Shown here in pieces: positions 6,548-13,247 of a stretch of 13,247 nt of DNA. The notes under the pieces are model-generated. The model saw only the letters and a program-made list of their open reading frames with translations. It did no database searches and was not told where the DNA came from. The DNA comes from Methylophilales bacterium (GTDB lineage Bacteria; Pseudomonadota; Gammaproteobacteria; Burkholderiales; Methylophilaceae). Every line of letters starts with the position of its first letter. Within the stretch, counting starts at the first letter, position 1. Position numbers and translations under genes: made by a program. The DNA is taken from positions 1-13,247 of the forward strand of contig JABMNG010000025.1 in NCBI GenBank assembly GCA_013205275.1. The letters are read 5' to 3'.

Positions 6548-7783
6548 ATGTCCACCAACCTTCTTAGTATTATTAAAAAAAAAATAAGCACATTTTTGAG
6601 TCATGAAAAAATTGACCATAAATTAATCAGTGTATTTGCTATTGAAATAATTAAGACGCTCAAAAATAATAAATTTGATGCCTACATTGTAGGTGGTGCC
6701 ATCAGAGACATTTTAACTGGACTCAAACCGAAAGATTTTGATATTGCAACGAATGCTACACCTGAGGAAGTCCGGGCGATCTTCAAAAAATCAAGAATTA
6801 TTGGCCGAAGATTTCAAATTGTACATGTCATAAAGAATTACGAAACAATAGAAGTTTCAACCTTTAGATCACCCCCACAAAATAGAGTCAAAATGGCGAA
6901 TGGCATATTCAAAGATAATGAGTTTGGCTCTATTAATGAGGATGCTGCAAGACGAGATTTTACATGCAACGCATTGTATTATGACCCCATAGACAATAAA
7001 TTAATTGATTTTTACGATGGCACATTAGCTATCAAGAAAAAACAACTAACTTTAATCGGTGATCCCAAGATTCGCTTTGTTGAGGACCCAATAAGAATTT
7101 TGAGGGCCATCCGCTTTTCCGCAAAATTAGATATGCCTCTTAATGCCTCATTGAGCGATCAAATTAATAAATCTGTAGACCTTCTCGGCACCGTTCCATA
7201 CTCTAGACTGTTTGATGAAATTATGAAATTATTTTTAACCGGTCATGCAGTTGAAAGTATGAGACTGTTTAAAGAGTTCCAGTTGGCAAAACATTATTTC
7301 CCGTCAGTTCTTAATCCACAGTATATTGATTTTATTAATCAAGGGCTCATTAATACTGACTTTAGAATCTTGAACAATAAATCTATTAACCCAGGATTTC
7401 TCCTTGCTATATTTTTATGGTCAGACGTAAAGATTGCATGGGATAAAAATATAACAAACCATCACCCCTCAATTGCTTTAAATGAGGCAATCGAAAGCAC
7501 CATGCACAAACAATCGAAATTATTTCTTATTCAGAAAAGGTTTTCAATCACCATGTCTGAAATATGGAGGCTTCAGCCTCGTTTTGATAATCTAAATCCA
7601 AAAAGAATATATCGTCTATCTGGTCACCCAAGATTTAGAGCAGCCTATGATTTTTTACTGCTGAGAAGTCTTCATGATAAATCCCTTAATACTTCAGCTG
7701 CATGGTGGACAAATTTTATGTCGGCTGATGAGAATACAAAGAGTGAAATGATACAACAAAGAAATACTAAAAAATATGCATAA
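6548..7783 (+). CDS. pcnB: Poly(A) polymerase I (PcnB)
   Basis: Adds poly(A) tails to RNA 3' ends, marking them for degradation. The 411-aa protein has the class II nucleotidyltransferase head: VGGAIRD (48-54), DFDIATNATPEEV with metal carboxylates D63 and D65, then the PcnB-type IGRRFQIVHV (85-94). These are followed by EDAARRDFTCNAL (131-142) and EDPIRILRAIRFSAKL (179-194). The C-terminal RIYRLSGHPRFRAAYDF block is also of PcnB type and no HD domain is seen, so a CCA-adding enzyme is less likely. I chose the ATG at 6548; an in-frame TTG at 6515, inside the preceding gene, would add 11 residues. No convincing ribosome site precedes either. It overlaps folK by 8 nt. Confidence 0.93.
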   Translation: MSTNLLSIIKKKISTFLSHEKIDHKLISVFAIEIIKTLKNNKFDAYIVGGAIRDILTGLKPKDFDIATNATPEEVRAIFKKSRIIGRRFQIVHVIKNYETIEVSTFRSPPQNRVKMANGIFKDNEFGSINEDAARRDFTCNALYYDPIDNKLIDFYDGTLAIKKKQLTLIGDPKIRFVEDPIRILRAIRFSAKLDMPLNASLSDQINKSVDLLGTVPYSRLFDEIMKLFLTGHAVESMRLFKEFQLAKHYFPSVLNPQYIDFINQGLINTDFRILNNKSINPGFLLAIFLWSDVKIAWDKNITNHHPSIALNEAIESTMHKQSKLFLIQKRFSITMSEIWRLQPRFDNLNPKRIYRLSGHPRFRAAYDFLLLRSLHDKSLNTSAAWWTNFMSADENTKSEMIQQRNTKKYA

Positions 7784-8258
7784 GATTTTTATTGGTTTAG
7801 GCAGTAATCTTAAAAATCCTCAACAAAAAATTAAGTCGGCTATTCAATTAATTCAAGAGATTGATACTGTAAATTTAATCTCACAATCAAGCCTCTATGA
7901 AACCCCGCCTATTGGATTTATAGATCAACCACATTTTATTAATGCGGTTATTGAAATTTCATCGCCCATTAACTTTAGTGATCTACTAGTTAATTTGTTA
8001 CGGGTTGAAGAAGATTTTGGAAGAATTAGAATGCAGAAGAATGGCCCCAGAACGTTAGACCTTGATATTTTGTTATTTGATGACTTGGTACTAAACAGCC
8101 AAACATTAACTATTCCACATCCAAGGATGCATGAAAGATTATTTGTTTTGATACCTCTACTGGAAATTTCTCCTTTATTATCGATGCCAAATCATGGCTC
8201 AATTAGTACGTTGATAGCTAACTTGCCTACACAGGATATTAAAAGGATCGACTCTTGA
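7776..8258 (+). CDS. folK: 2-amino-4-hydroxy-6-hydroxymethyldihydropteridine pyrophosphokinase
   Basis: HPPK transfers pyrophosphate from ATP to 6-hydroxymethyl-dihydropterin, the step before dihydropteroate synthase in folate synthesis. The 160-aa protein has the typical GLGSNL start (7-12), the ETPPIGFIDQPHFINAV substrate region (42-58), and the signature NGPRTLDLDILLF (89-101) with Mg-binding D95 and D97. IPHPRMHER follows at 113-121. Its ATG lies inside the end of pcnB (8-nt overlap), and its stop is shared with the TTG start of the kinase gene (TTGA), so it is embedded in a coupled chain. All known catalytic residues look intact. Confidence 0.96.
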   Translation: MHKIFIGLGSNLKNPQQKIKSAIQLIQEIDTVNLISQSSLYETPPIGFIDQPHFINAVIEISSPINFSDLLVNLLRVEEDFGRIRMQKNGPRTLDLDILLFDDLVLNSQTLTIPHPRMHERLFVLIPLLEISPLLSMPNHGSISTLIANLPTQDIKRIDS

Positions 8259-8902
8259 ATATTTTTGATAAATATCCATACATCGTGGTTGAAGGGCCTA
8301 TAGGTTCTGGGAAGTCTACTTTAGCTAAACTTCTAGCAAATCGGTTTAATGCAAATATGTTCTCTGAAAAGGCAGAAAGAAATCCATTTTTACCAAAATT
8401 TTACGAAGACATGAAACATTACGCTCTCCCTACTCAGCTTTTTTTCCTTTTTCAACGAGCTAATCAAATCAGCGAATTAAATCAGAAAGACTTTTTCCGA
8501 AGCGGGATAGTTTCAGACTTTTTTCTGCAAAAAGACCCTATCTTCGCGAGATTAAATCTTGATAACGATGAATTTAAGCTCTACCTTCAAATATACCAAC
8601 ACCTAGAACTAAAGGCTCCCGTGCCAGACCTGGTAATTTACCTTCAAACACCAGTTGACCTATTAAGACAACGGGTTGAAAAAAGAAATATTGGTTATGA
8701 GCAAAAAATTACAACAGAATATTTAGAGCGAATTGCAGAGTCTTATAGTAATTATTTCCACAATGATCATAAATCTAATTTATTGATCGTTAACAATCAG
8801 GACCTTGATATCTTGGAAAATAAATCAGCATTAGATATGCTGATAGGCAGAATCGATCAAATTTCAAGTATCCGCGAATACTTTAATCCGAGATTATTGT
8901 GA
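8255..8902 (+). CDS. Deoxynucleoside (deoxyadenosine/deoxyguanosine) kinase family protein
   Basis: Phosphorylates deoxynucleosides with ATP for nucleotide salvage; cytoplasmic. The 215-aa protein has a P-loop GPIGSGKS (14-21), a FLFQRANQ helix (65-71), and KDPIFARLNL (93-102), as in bacterial dGK/dAK enzymes. The arginine-rich lid RQRVEKRNIGYEQ lies at 138-150. Substrate preference cannot be read from motifs. The start is a TTG that overlaps the folK stop as TTGA; the next in-frame ATG lies after the P-loop, so TTG is almost forced. The 3' end overlaps panB by four bases (GTGA). A thymidylate kinase is excluded by the dNK-type motifs. Confidence 0.88.
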   Translation: MNIFDKYPYIVVEGPIGSGKSTLAKLLANRFNANMFSEKAERNPFLPKFYEDMKHYALPTQLFFLFQRANQISELNQKDFFRSGIVSDFFLQKDPIFARLNLDNDEFKLYLQIYQHLELKAPVPDLVIYLQTPVDLLRQRVEKRNIGYEQKITTEYLERIAESYSNYFHNDHKSNLLIVNNQDLDILENKSALDMLIGRIDQISSIREYFNPRLL

Positions 8903-9630
8903 TTAGATTAAATAGACTATTAAAAAAGAATAGTATCGCGATCATTACATGCTATGACGCAACATTTTCTAATCTCCTCGAAAAATGTCGCTGCGATGCA
9001 GTATTAGTTGGGGATTCTTTGGGCATCGTCATTAAGGGGGACAAATCCACCAGGGCAGTTATGAACGATGAGATGGTCTACCATACGCGTGCTGTTAGAT
9101 CAGGCTCAAATAAGCTCCCAATTATTTCAGACATGCCTTTGCTGTCAATAAAAAATAAAAAGAGCGCCTTAAAGAACGCAAGGTTATTAATTGAATCAGG
9201 CGCTGATATGGTTAAAATTGAGGGTGGTGCCTCGGTATTAAGTCTTATTAAGTATCTCTCAGAAAATAATATAAGGGTCTGTGCGCATATTGGGTATACC
9301 CCTCAATCGATGAAACAACCACTGTCTAAAGTAGACCCCCGGAAATCATTGGAAATAGCCACATCACTCCAGGAGCATGGGGCGGAAATGATTGTCTTAT
9401 CAATGATGGGTGCGGAAACCGATGCATTAATAACAAAAAATTTAACTATACCCACTATCGCTTTTAGGTCTTCAAATCTTTGCACTGGAAATGTTGAGAT
9501 TATTTATGACTTAATCGGTGTCACCTCAAAGTTTCTTGAAGGCAAAAAAACTGGGCAGAAGAGTCAGTCAAGCCCATCTATTTCAGCCGTTAAAAATTAC
9601 ATTGAGTCTATTCACAAAGCTCGTCAATGA
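8899..9630 (+). CDS. panB: Divergent 3-methyl-2-oxobutanoate hydroxymethyltransferase (PanB-like), active site altered
   Basis: PanB makes ketopantoate from 2-oxoisovalerate and methylene-tetrahydrofolate. The first half is clearly PanB: TCYDATFS, LVGDSLG (D39), ISDMPL (D78), VKIEGG (K106, E108) and AHIGYTPQS. After that it departs from the family. About seven residues that normally carry the GGY/F-x-VQG loop are missing after position 137. The catalytic glutamate of the VLE segment (E181 in E. coli) aligns with S168. The IGIGAG stretch reads IAFRSS at 187-192, and the C-terminal EEH-x-F tail is absent. It is 243 aa against the usual ~264. The start is GTG, overlapping the kinase stop; the end overlaps panC (ATGA). 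The frame is intact, so it is not an obvious pseudogene: either a lineage-specific functional variant or a protein with a changed role. Confidence 0.82.
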   Translation: MIRLNRLLKKNSIAIITCYDATFSNLLEKCRCDAVLVGDSLGIVIKGDKSTRAVMNDEMVYHTRAVRSGSNKLPIISDMPLLSIKNKKSALKNARLLIESGADMVKIEGGASVLSLIKYLSENNIRVCAHIGYTPQSMKQPLSKVDPRKSLEIATSLQEHGAEMIVLSMMGAETDALITKNLTIPTIAFRSSNLCTGNVEIIYDLIGVTSKFLEGKKTGQKSQSSPSISAVKNYIESIHKARQ

Positions 9631-10466
9631 TAAAAGTCGAAAGTGTTAGCGGTCTTCGCGCGTTGCTTAATGATAAGAAAAATATTGTATTTATTCCCAC
9701 AATGGGAAACCTTCATGAAGGGCATCTAAGTCTTATCGATCAGGCTACCCTAATCTCCAGGACTGTAGTGGTCTCTATATTTATTAACCCTGCTCAATTT
9801 AATTCCAGCCAAGACCTTGAAAAATACCCAAGAACAATTGGGCAAGACATTGCCTTACTTAGGCCATACGAAAATGTAATTATTTTTGTGCCCCAATTAA
9901 ATGAAATTTACCCTGAAACCCCCAATATAAATTACGACCTTCCGCCTATAGCTAATGAATTATGTGGAAAATATAGACCGGGACATTTTAATGGCGTCAT
10001 TACTGTCATAGATAGATTATTTAATTTGATCAAACCTCAGGCAGCAATTTTCGGAAAAAAAGACTACCAGCAGCTTCATTTAATTAAAGAATTTAGTAAG
10101 GTAAGTTACCCAACAATTGAAATTATCGGAATGCCAACCATTAGGGATGGAAATGGTTTAGCCCTGAGTTCTCGAAACAATCTATTTGAAAAAGAGCAGT
10201 TAATTGATATTTCATTTTTTAATCAATCACTTACTAATATAGCTCATCACGCCCAGTCCGGCCAGAATTACCAAGAAAGTATTTTATTTGGTATTGATGC
10301 ACTAAAGGAGCGTGGATGGTTAATCGACTACATAGAGGTTAGAAGGTCCTCAGACCTAAAGGTGGCTTTACCTGGGGACCGCCATCTTATAATCCTAGGC
10401 GCCGCTAATTATAAAAATATTCGACTAATTGATAACATAGAGTTTTGCATAGATGGGTCTAACTGA
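9627..10466 (+). CDS. panC: Pantoate-beta-alanine ligase (pantothenate synthetase)
   Basis: Joins pantoate and beta-alanine with ATP to form pantothenate, precursor of coenzyme A. The 279-aa protein shows the full family series: PTMGNLHEGHLSL (24-36, the HxGH nucleotide motif at H30/H33), FINPAQF (52-58) and DLEKYPRT (63-70). LCGKYRPGHFNGV (112-124), FGKKDYQQL (142-150) and GLALSSRN (177-184) complete it. Unlike the adjacent PanB, nothing essential is missing. Its ATG overlaps the panB stop by four bases, implying coupled translation. The last bases of the gene contain the -35 of a probable panD promoter. Confidence 0.96.
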   Translation: MIKVESVSGLRALLNDKKNIVFIPTMGNLHEGHLSLIDQATLISRTVVVSIFINPAQFNSSQDLEKYPRTIGQDIALLRPYENVIIFVPQLNEIYPETPNINYDLPPIANELCGKYRPGHFNGVITVIDRLFNLIKPQAAIFGKKDYQQLHLIKEFSKVSYPTIEIIGMPTIRDGNGLALSSRNNLFEKEQLIDISFFNQSLTNIAHHAQSGQNYQESILFGIDALKERGWLIDYIEVRRSSDLKVALPGDRHLIILGAANYKNIRLIDNIEFCIDGSN

Positions 10467-10473
10467 CTATAAT
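10445..10473 (+). promoter_or_regulatory. Probable sigma-70 promoter for panD
   Basis: TTGCAT (10445-10450) and a perfect TATAAT (10468-10473) are separated by exactly 17 bases. The -35 lies inside the panC coding end and the -10 just after its stop. Transcription would start near 10480, giving a leader of about 23 bases with a weak AAGAA ribosome site before the panD ATG. This would let panD, rsfS and possibly rlmH and phrB be made apart from panBC. Confidence 0.55.
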
Positions 10474-10502
10474 GGTTACGTTTTTTATTAAGAATACATA
10501 AT

Positions 10503-10883
10503 ATGCAAAGAGTCATGCTTAAATCAAAATTACACCGCGTTACGGTCACACACTCTGAATTGGAGTATGAGGGCTCTTGCGCTATTGATATCGGACTGTT
10601 AGAAGCTGCTAACATTACCGAGTATGAGCAAATTAATATTTATAACATTACGAATGGTGAGCGCTTTACTACCTACGCAATATCTGCTGAGAAGAACTCT
10701 GGGATTATTTCTATAAATGGTGCTGCTGCACATAAAGCCAACCCAGGGGATAAGCTAATAATTGCAACCTATGGCAACTACAATGAACAAGAATTAGAAA
10801 AATATCAACCCTTGCTTGTTTATGTAAACAATAAAAATGAGATCACAATTAGCAAGCATTCAATTGCGATCCAAGCGGCCTAA
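10503..10883 (+). CDS. panD: Aspartate 1-decarboxylase proenzyme
   Basis: Decarboxylates L-aspartate to beta-alanine, the second substrate of PanC; a pyruvoyl enzyme made by self-cleavage. The 126-aa sequence has the Gly24-Ser25 processing site in YEGSCAID, so mature chains of 24 and about 102 residues are predicted, Ser25 becoming the pyruvoyl group. Other key residues are in place: K9 and H11 of LKSKLHR, R54, Y58 and N72 with NGAAAH. It is separated from panC by 36 bases with its own probable promoter. A separate PanM/PanZ maturation factor is not seen here. Confidence 0.97.
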   Translation: MQRVMLKSKLHRVTVTHSELEYEGSCAIDIGLLEAANITEYEQINIYNITNGERFTTYAISAEKNSGIISINGAAAHKANPGDKLIIATYGNYNEQELEKYQPLLVYVNNKNEITISKHSIAIQAA

Positions 10884-10892
10884 ATATAATAC

Positions 10893-11219
10893 TTGGCTTC
10901 CGTTACCTATATAAAAAAACAAATTGTCTCAGCATTGGAAGATATTAAAGGCTTTGATATCGTATCTCTTGATGTGAGGAAGCTTACCTCGATCGCCGAC
11001 TATATGATTATCGCGAGCGCTAGCTCATCAAGACAAACAAGGGCTTTAGCTAAGAATGTCGTAGAAAAAATGAAAGAGATTGAAGTGGGCATAATTGGTC
11101 TTGAAGGCGAGCAAGAGGGTGATTGGGTCTTAGTGGATATGGGAGATGTCATTGTCCATATTATGACCTCGCCAACCCGGGCCTATTATAATTTAGAAGA
11201 ATTATGGGTGAAAACTTAA
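10893..11219 (+). CDS. rsfS: Ribosomal silencing factor RsfS
   Basis: RsfS (Iojap/YbeB family) binds ribosomal protein uL14 and blocks subunit joining when nutrients are scarce. The 108-aa protein matches along its length: SLDVRKLTSIADYMIIASASSSRQ, then GLEGEQEGDWVLVDMGDVIVHIM and the terminal YYNLEELW. The start is a TTG at 10893, since a stop (10887-10889) lies just upstream in frame and the next Met falls deep in the domain. No Shine-Dalgarno sequence is visible, so it may depend on reinitiation after panD, which ends nine bases earlier. RlmH follows after 13 bases, as in most bacteria. nadD, often placed before rsfS, is not here. Confidence 0.94.
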   Translation: MASVTYIKKQIVSALEDIKGFDIVSLDVRKLTSIADYMIIASASSSRQTRALAKNVVEKMKEIEVGIIGLEGEQEGDWVLVDMGDVIVHIMTSPTRAYYNLEELWVKT

Positions 11220-11232
11220 CCGTATTGGTACC

Positions 11233-11694
11233 GTGAAAATAAGAATTATATCAATTGGAAATAAAGCTCCAAAGTGGGTTGAGGAATCATTGTCATCCTA
11301 TGCATCAAGAATTCAACATCCAGTCTCATTAGAGTGGGTCGAAATAAAATCTGAAGTTAAATTTGACTCTGTCCCTCAAAAAAAGAAGCAAGAAGCACAA
11401 AGACTCCGCACTCACCTTAGTAACACTTATGTTGTTGCGTTAGATGAAAATGGGCCACAGTATTCTTCTGTGGATTTTTCAGAAAAATTATCCAGTTGGA
11501 TAGATAATTTTCCATCAATTACTTTTGTTATTGGTGGGGCAGACGGTCTTGATCCTTCAGTTATAAATGAATCATCGGCTATTTTAAGCTTATCGCAAAT
11601 GACCTTGCCACACCATCTTGTAAAAATATTTCTTGTTGAGCAAATTTATCGATCGCTATCAATACTGAACAATCACCCCTACCACCGTGAATAA
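11233..11694 (+). CDS. rlmH: 23S rRNA (pseudouridine(1915)-N3)-methyltransferase RlmH
   Basis: A SPOUT-fold methyltransferase that methylates pseudouridine 1915 in helix 69 of 23S rRNA on the assembled 70S ribosome, using S-adenosylmethionine. The 153-aa protein has the knot elements FVIGGADGLD (97-106) and LSLSQMTLPHHLVKIFLVEQIYR near the end, and the invariant C-terminus NNHPYHRE. The start is GTG at 11233, which gives the expected N-terminus MKIRIISIGNKAPKWV. It overlaps phrB by 8 nt. The rsfS-rlmH pair is widely conserved. Confidence 0.97.
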   Translation: MKIRIISIGNKAPKWVEESLSSYASRIQHPVSLEWVEIKSEVKFDSVPQKKKQEAQRLRTHLSNTYVVALDENGPQYSSVDFSEKLSSWIDNFPSITFVIGGADGLDPSVINESSAILSLSQMTLPHHLVKIFLVEQIYRSLSILNNHPYHRE

Positions 11695-13102
11695 ATATAA
11701 AAAAAGTTTACTATGGCTGAGGCGCGATCTTCGTCTGTACGACAATGCCGCCCTTTGCCATGCCTTAAGCGAGTCGGAATCCGTTCATTGCGCTTTTATT
11801 TTTGATTCGGTTATTTTAGAAGCCCTCACTAATAAAGAAGATCAAAGAGTTGAGTTCATCTGGGAGTCATTGCTACAAATAAAAAATGAATTGAATCAAT
11901 TAGGGTCTGATTTGATAGTTAAATACGGTGATCCTCTAAACGTAATTCCAGAGCTAATTACAGAATACCAGTGCGATGCTTTATACATGAATAAGGATTA
12001 CGAACAATATGCCCAAAAAAGAGACAGTGAAATTATTTGTCAATTAAAAGTTAAGAGTTTTCAATACAAAGACCAAGTGCTTTACGAAGAACAAGAGATA
12101 TTAACTCAAGCCGGAAACCCGTACAGTGTTTTTACTCCCTACAAGAATAACCATTTAAAAAAAATATTTCTTGAGGGAATAACACAATACGACTGTGAGT
12201 CACCTAATAAGAATTATGCACAAATAAAGCCCAGTCGCATGCTTACTCTGGATGAAATTGGTTTCAAAAAATCAAACTTAGCAGATGTGGGAATACCCGT
12301 AGGTATAAAAGGCGGGGAATTACTAATTGAAGACTTTAAAAACAGAATACATAACTACAAATTAAAAAGAGATTTTCCTGGAAAAAAAGGCGTGTCCTAT
12401 CTTTCAGTTCACAACAGGTTCGGAACAGTGTCCATAAGGCATTTAGCAAAAATTGCATTAGAAAATTTATCCGAAGGATCTTCGGTATGGCTAAATGAAT
12501 TAATTTGGCGAGACTTTTACTTTCAAATTTTATTTAATTTTCCACATATCAATGAAGGAAAGGCGTTCAAGCCACAATACAACCAGCTTGAATTTGAAAA
12601 TAATCAAGAATATTTTATGGCATGGAAAGAAGGGAGGACAGGTTACCCCATAATCGATGCAGCAATGAGACAGCTAAACAATACTGGCTTTATGCACAAT
12701 CGACTCAGAATGATCGTTGCCTCATTTTTAGTAAAGGATTTATTGATTGACTGGCGTTGGGGTGAGGCTTATTTTGAAGAAAAATTAATTGATTTTGATT
12801 TCTCTGCCAATAACGGAGGATGGCAGTGGGCCGCATCTACCGGGTGTGATGCTCAGCCCTGGTTTAGAATTTTTAACCCCGTCCTACAGTCCAGAAAATT
12901 CGACCCCGAGGGCCAATTCATTAAAAAATATGTTCCAGAGCTTTGTACTTTAACCTCGGATGAAATTCATGAGCCATGGGCAGATAAGAAGAAAAACGTT
13001 GTAATGCGTAAACTTAATTTGGGTGTCGACTACCCTCTACCAATCGTAGATCATTCGGAGCAGAGAATTAAAACATTAGCCATTTATTCACCCCACAAAT
13101 AA
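11687..13102 (+). CDS. phrB: Deoxyribodipyrimidine photolyase (class I CPD photolyase)
   Basis: Repairs UV-induced cyclobutane pyrimidine dimers using light and reduced FAD. The 471-aa protein has the N-terminal alpha/beta antenna domain (LLWLRRDLRLYDN at 8-20) and the helical FAD domain: WLNELIWRDFYF (268-279), AWKEGRTGYPIIDAAMRQL (312-330), MHNRLRM and the NNGGWQWAAST block (375-385). The electron-transfer tryptophans expected from E. coli PhrB are present at W313, W356 and W381, and the flavin N5-contacting asparagine at N376, so it should be a CPD photolyase rather than a cryptochrome. The start is GTG at 11687, inside rlmH. It is the last gene before a probable terminator and fits life in sunlit water. 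Confidence 0.95.
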   Translation: MNKYKKSLLWLRRDLRLYDNAALCHALSESESVHCAFIFDSVILEALTNKEDQRVEFIWESLLQIKNELNQLGSDLIVKYGDPLNVIPELITEYQCDALYMNKDYEQYAQKRDSEIICQLKVKSFQYKDQVLYEEQEILTQAGNPYSVFTPYKNNHLKKIFLEGITQYDCESPNKNYAQIKPSRMLTLDEIGFKKSNLADVGIPVGIKGGELLIEDFKNRIHNYKLKRDFPGKKGVSYLSVHNRFGTVSIRHLAKIALENLSEGSSVWLNELIWRDFYFQILFNFPHINEGKAFKPQYNQLEFENNQEYFMAWKEGRTGYPIIDAAMRQLNNTGFMHNRLRMIVASFLVKDLLIDWRWGEAYFEEKLIDFDFSANNGGWQWAASTGCDAQPWFRIFNPVLQSRKFDPEGQFIKKYVPELCTLTSDEIHEPWADKKKNVVMRKLNLGVDYPLPIVDHSEQRIKTLAIYSPHK

Positions 13103-13111
13103 ATGTATCAA

Positions 13112-13145
13112 AAAAACAACATAAAGTAGGTATTTTGTTGTTTTT
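13112..13145 (+). terminator. Probable intrinsic terminator after phrB
   Basis: AAAAACAACA (13112-13121) and TGTTGTTTTT (13136-13145) form a perfect 10-bp stem around a 14-base loop, nine bases after the phrB stop. The right arm itself ends in five T, giving the U tract. Only two pairs are G-C, so the stem is weak; its position between phrB and a new promoter supports the call. Confidence 0.5.
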
Positions 13146-13147
13146 AA

Positions 13148-13176
13148 TAGACAAAATTTCTTATCTGACGGATAAT
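13148..13176 (+). promoter_or_regulatory. Probable sigma-70 promoter for the gene at 13186
   Basis: TAGACA (13148-13153) and GATAAT (13171-13176) are each one base off consensus and lie exactly 17 bases apart. Transcription would begin near 13183-13184, only two or three bases before the ATG at 13186, so the transcript is predicted to be leaderless or nearly so. This is the best sigma-70 match seen in the window. Confidence 0.6.
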
Positions 13177-13185
13177 CTCGTCTAT

Positions 13186-13247
13186 ATGAATAAATTTTTA
13201 AAATACACACTCACAATAGCCCTCTTAGTTCCAACCATAGGTTTATC
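13186..13247 (+). CDS. Start of an exported or membrane protein (partial, runs off the window)
   Basis: Twenty complete codons from the ATG at 13186 read MNKFLKYTLTIALLVPTIGL. Two lysines followed by a hydrophobic stretch resemble a Sec signal peptide or first membrane segment. The frame is still open at the window end. No family can be named from this much. A good promoter ends nine bases upstream and no clear Shine-Dalgarno sequence sits at normal spacing (the nearest GGA is 13 bases before the ATG). Confidence 0.55.
   Translation, partial: MNKFLKYTLTIALLVPTIGL

Noticed and set aside
9291..9400. Frameshift in panB explaining the missing VQG loop.
   Set aside because: The other reading frames around the TPQS segment hit stops or give no PanB-like residues, and the main frame continues into recognisable KS..AT..L..HGAE..VL sequence, so a real in-frame deletion is more likely.
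10885..10890. Perfect TATAAT just before rsfS, as a promoter for rsfS.
   Set aside because: Transcription would start near 10897, inside the gene and past its only plausible start codon (TTG at 10893), and the best -35-like hexamer is at 15 bases. Probably chance at an AT-rich stop region.

Overview
The window is a compact, AT-rich stretch of bacterial chromosome with 17 complete protein genes, one gene cut off at the left edge (glyS) and one just begun at the right edge. Protein motifs and gene neighbourhoods (glyS-gmhB-plsC-YgjP-like peptidase; ilvE followed by a CHCC zinc finger; pcnB-folK-deoxynucleoside kinase-panB-panC; rsfS-rlmH) point to a betaproteobacterium. The low GC, almost absent spacers, many short overlaps and a photolyase suggest a streamlined aquatic member of the Methylophilales (OM43/Methylopumilus-like). 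This placement is inferred from gene content and style, not from a database search. No tRNA, rRNA, mobile element, CRISPR array or long repeat was seen, and no stretch over 100 bases lacks a gene.

Layout. Positions 1-3361, plus strand: the end of glyS, then gmhB (ADP-heptose synthesis for LPS), plsC (phosphatidic acid synthesis) and a YgjP-like zinc peptidase, joined by overlaps or by zero to a few bases. Positions 3353-3928, minus strand: a SCO-family copper lipoprotein that converges on the peptidase gene with a 9-nt overlap. Positions 4024-5134, plus: ilvE and a small CHCC zinc-finger protein. Positions 5112-5924, minus: murI, overlapping the zinc-finger gene tail to tail by 23 nt. Positions 5988-11219, plus: a near-continuous operon-like run of a PduO-type cobalamin adenosyltransferase, pcnB, folK, a deoxynucleoside kinase, panB, panC, panD and rsfS. 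It continues with rlmH and phrB to a probable terminator at 13112-13145. A new exported or membrane protein begins at 13186.

The genes are mostly housekeeping: translation (glyS, rsfS, rlmH), RNA decay (pcnB), envelope (gmhB, plsC, murI), cofactors (folK, panB/C/D, cobalamin), nucleotide salvage, branched-chain amino acids and DNA repair. There is no obvious new multi-gene system. The strongest anomaly is PanB: its N-terminal half keeps the metal and substrate residues, but the loop after TPQS, the catalytic glutamate, the GIGAG-type segment and the C-terminal tail are lost or replaced. Yet the frame is intact and sits in a tight operon with apparently intact panC and panD. Secondary observations are two candidate leaderless genes (murI and the gene at 13186), an internal panD promoter, overlapping convergent genes, and a concentration of GTG/TTG starts in the right half.
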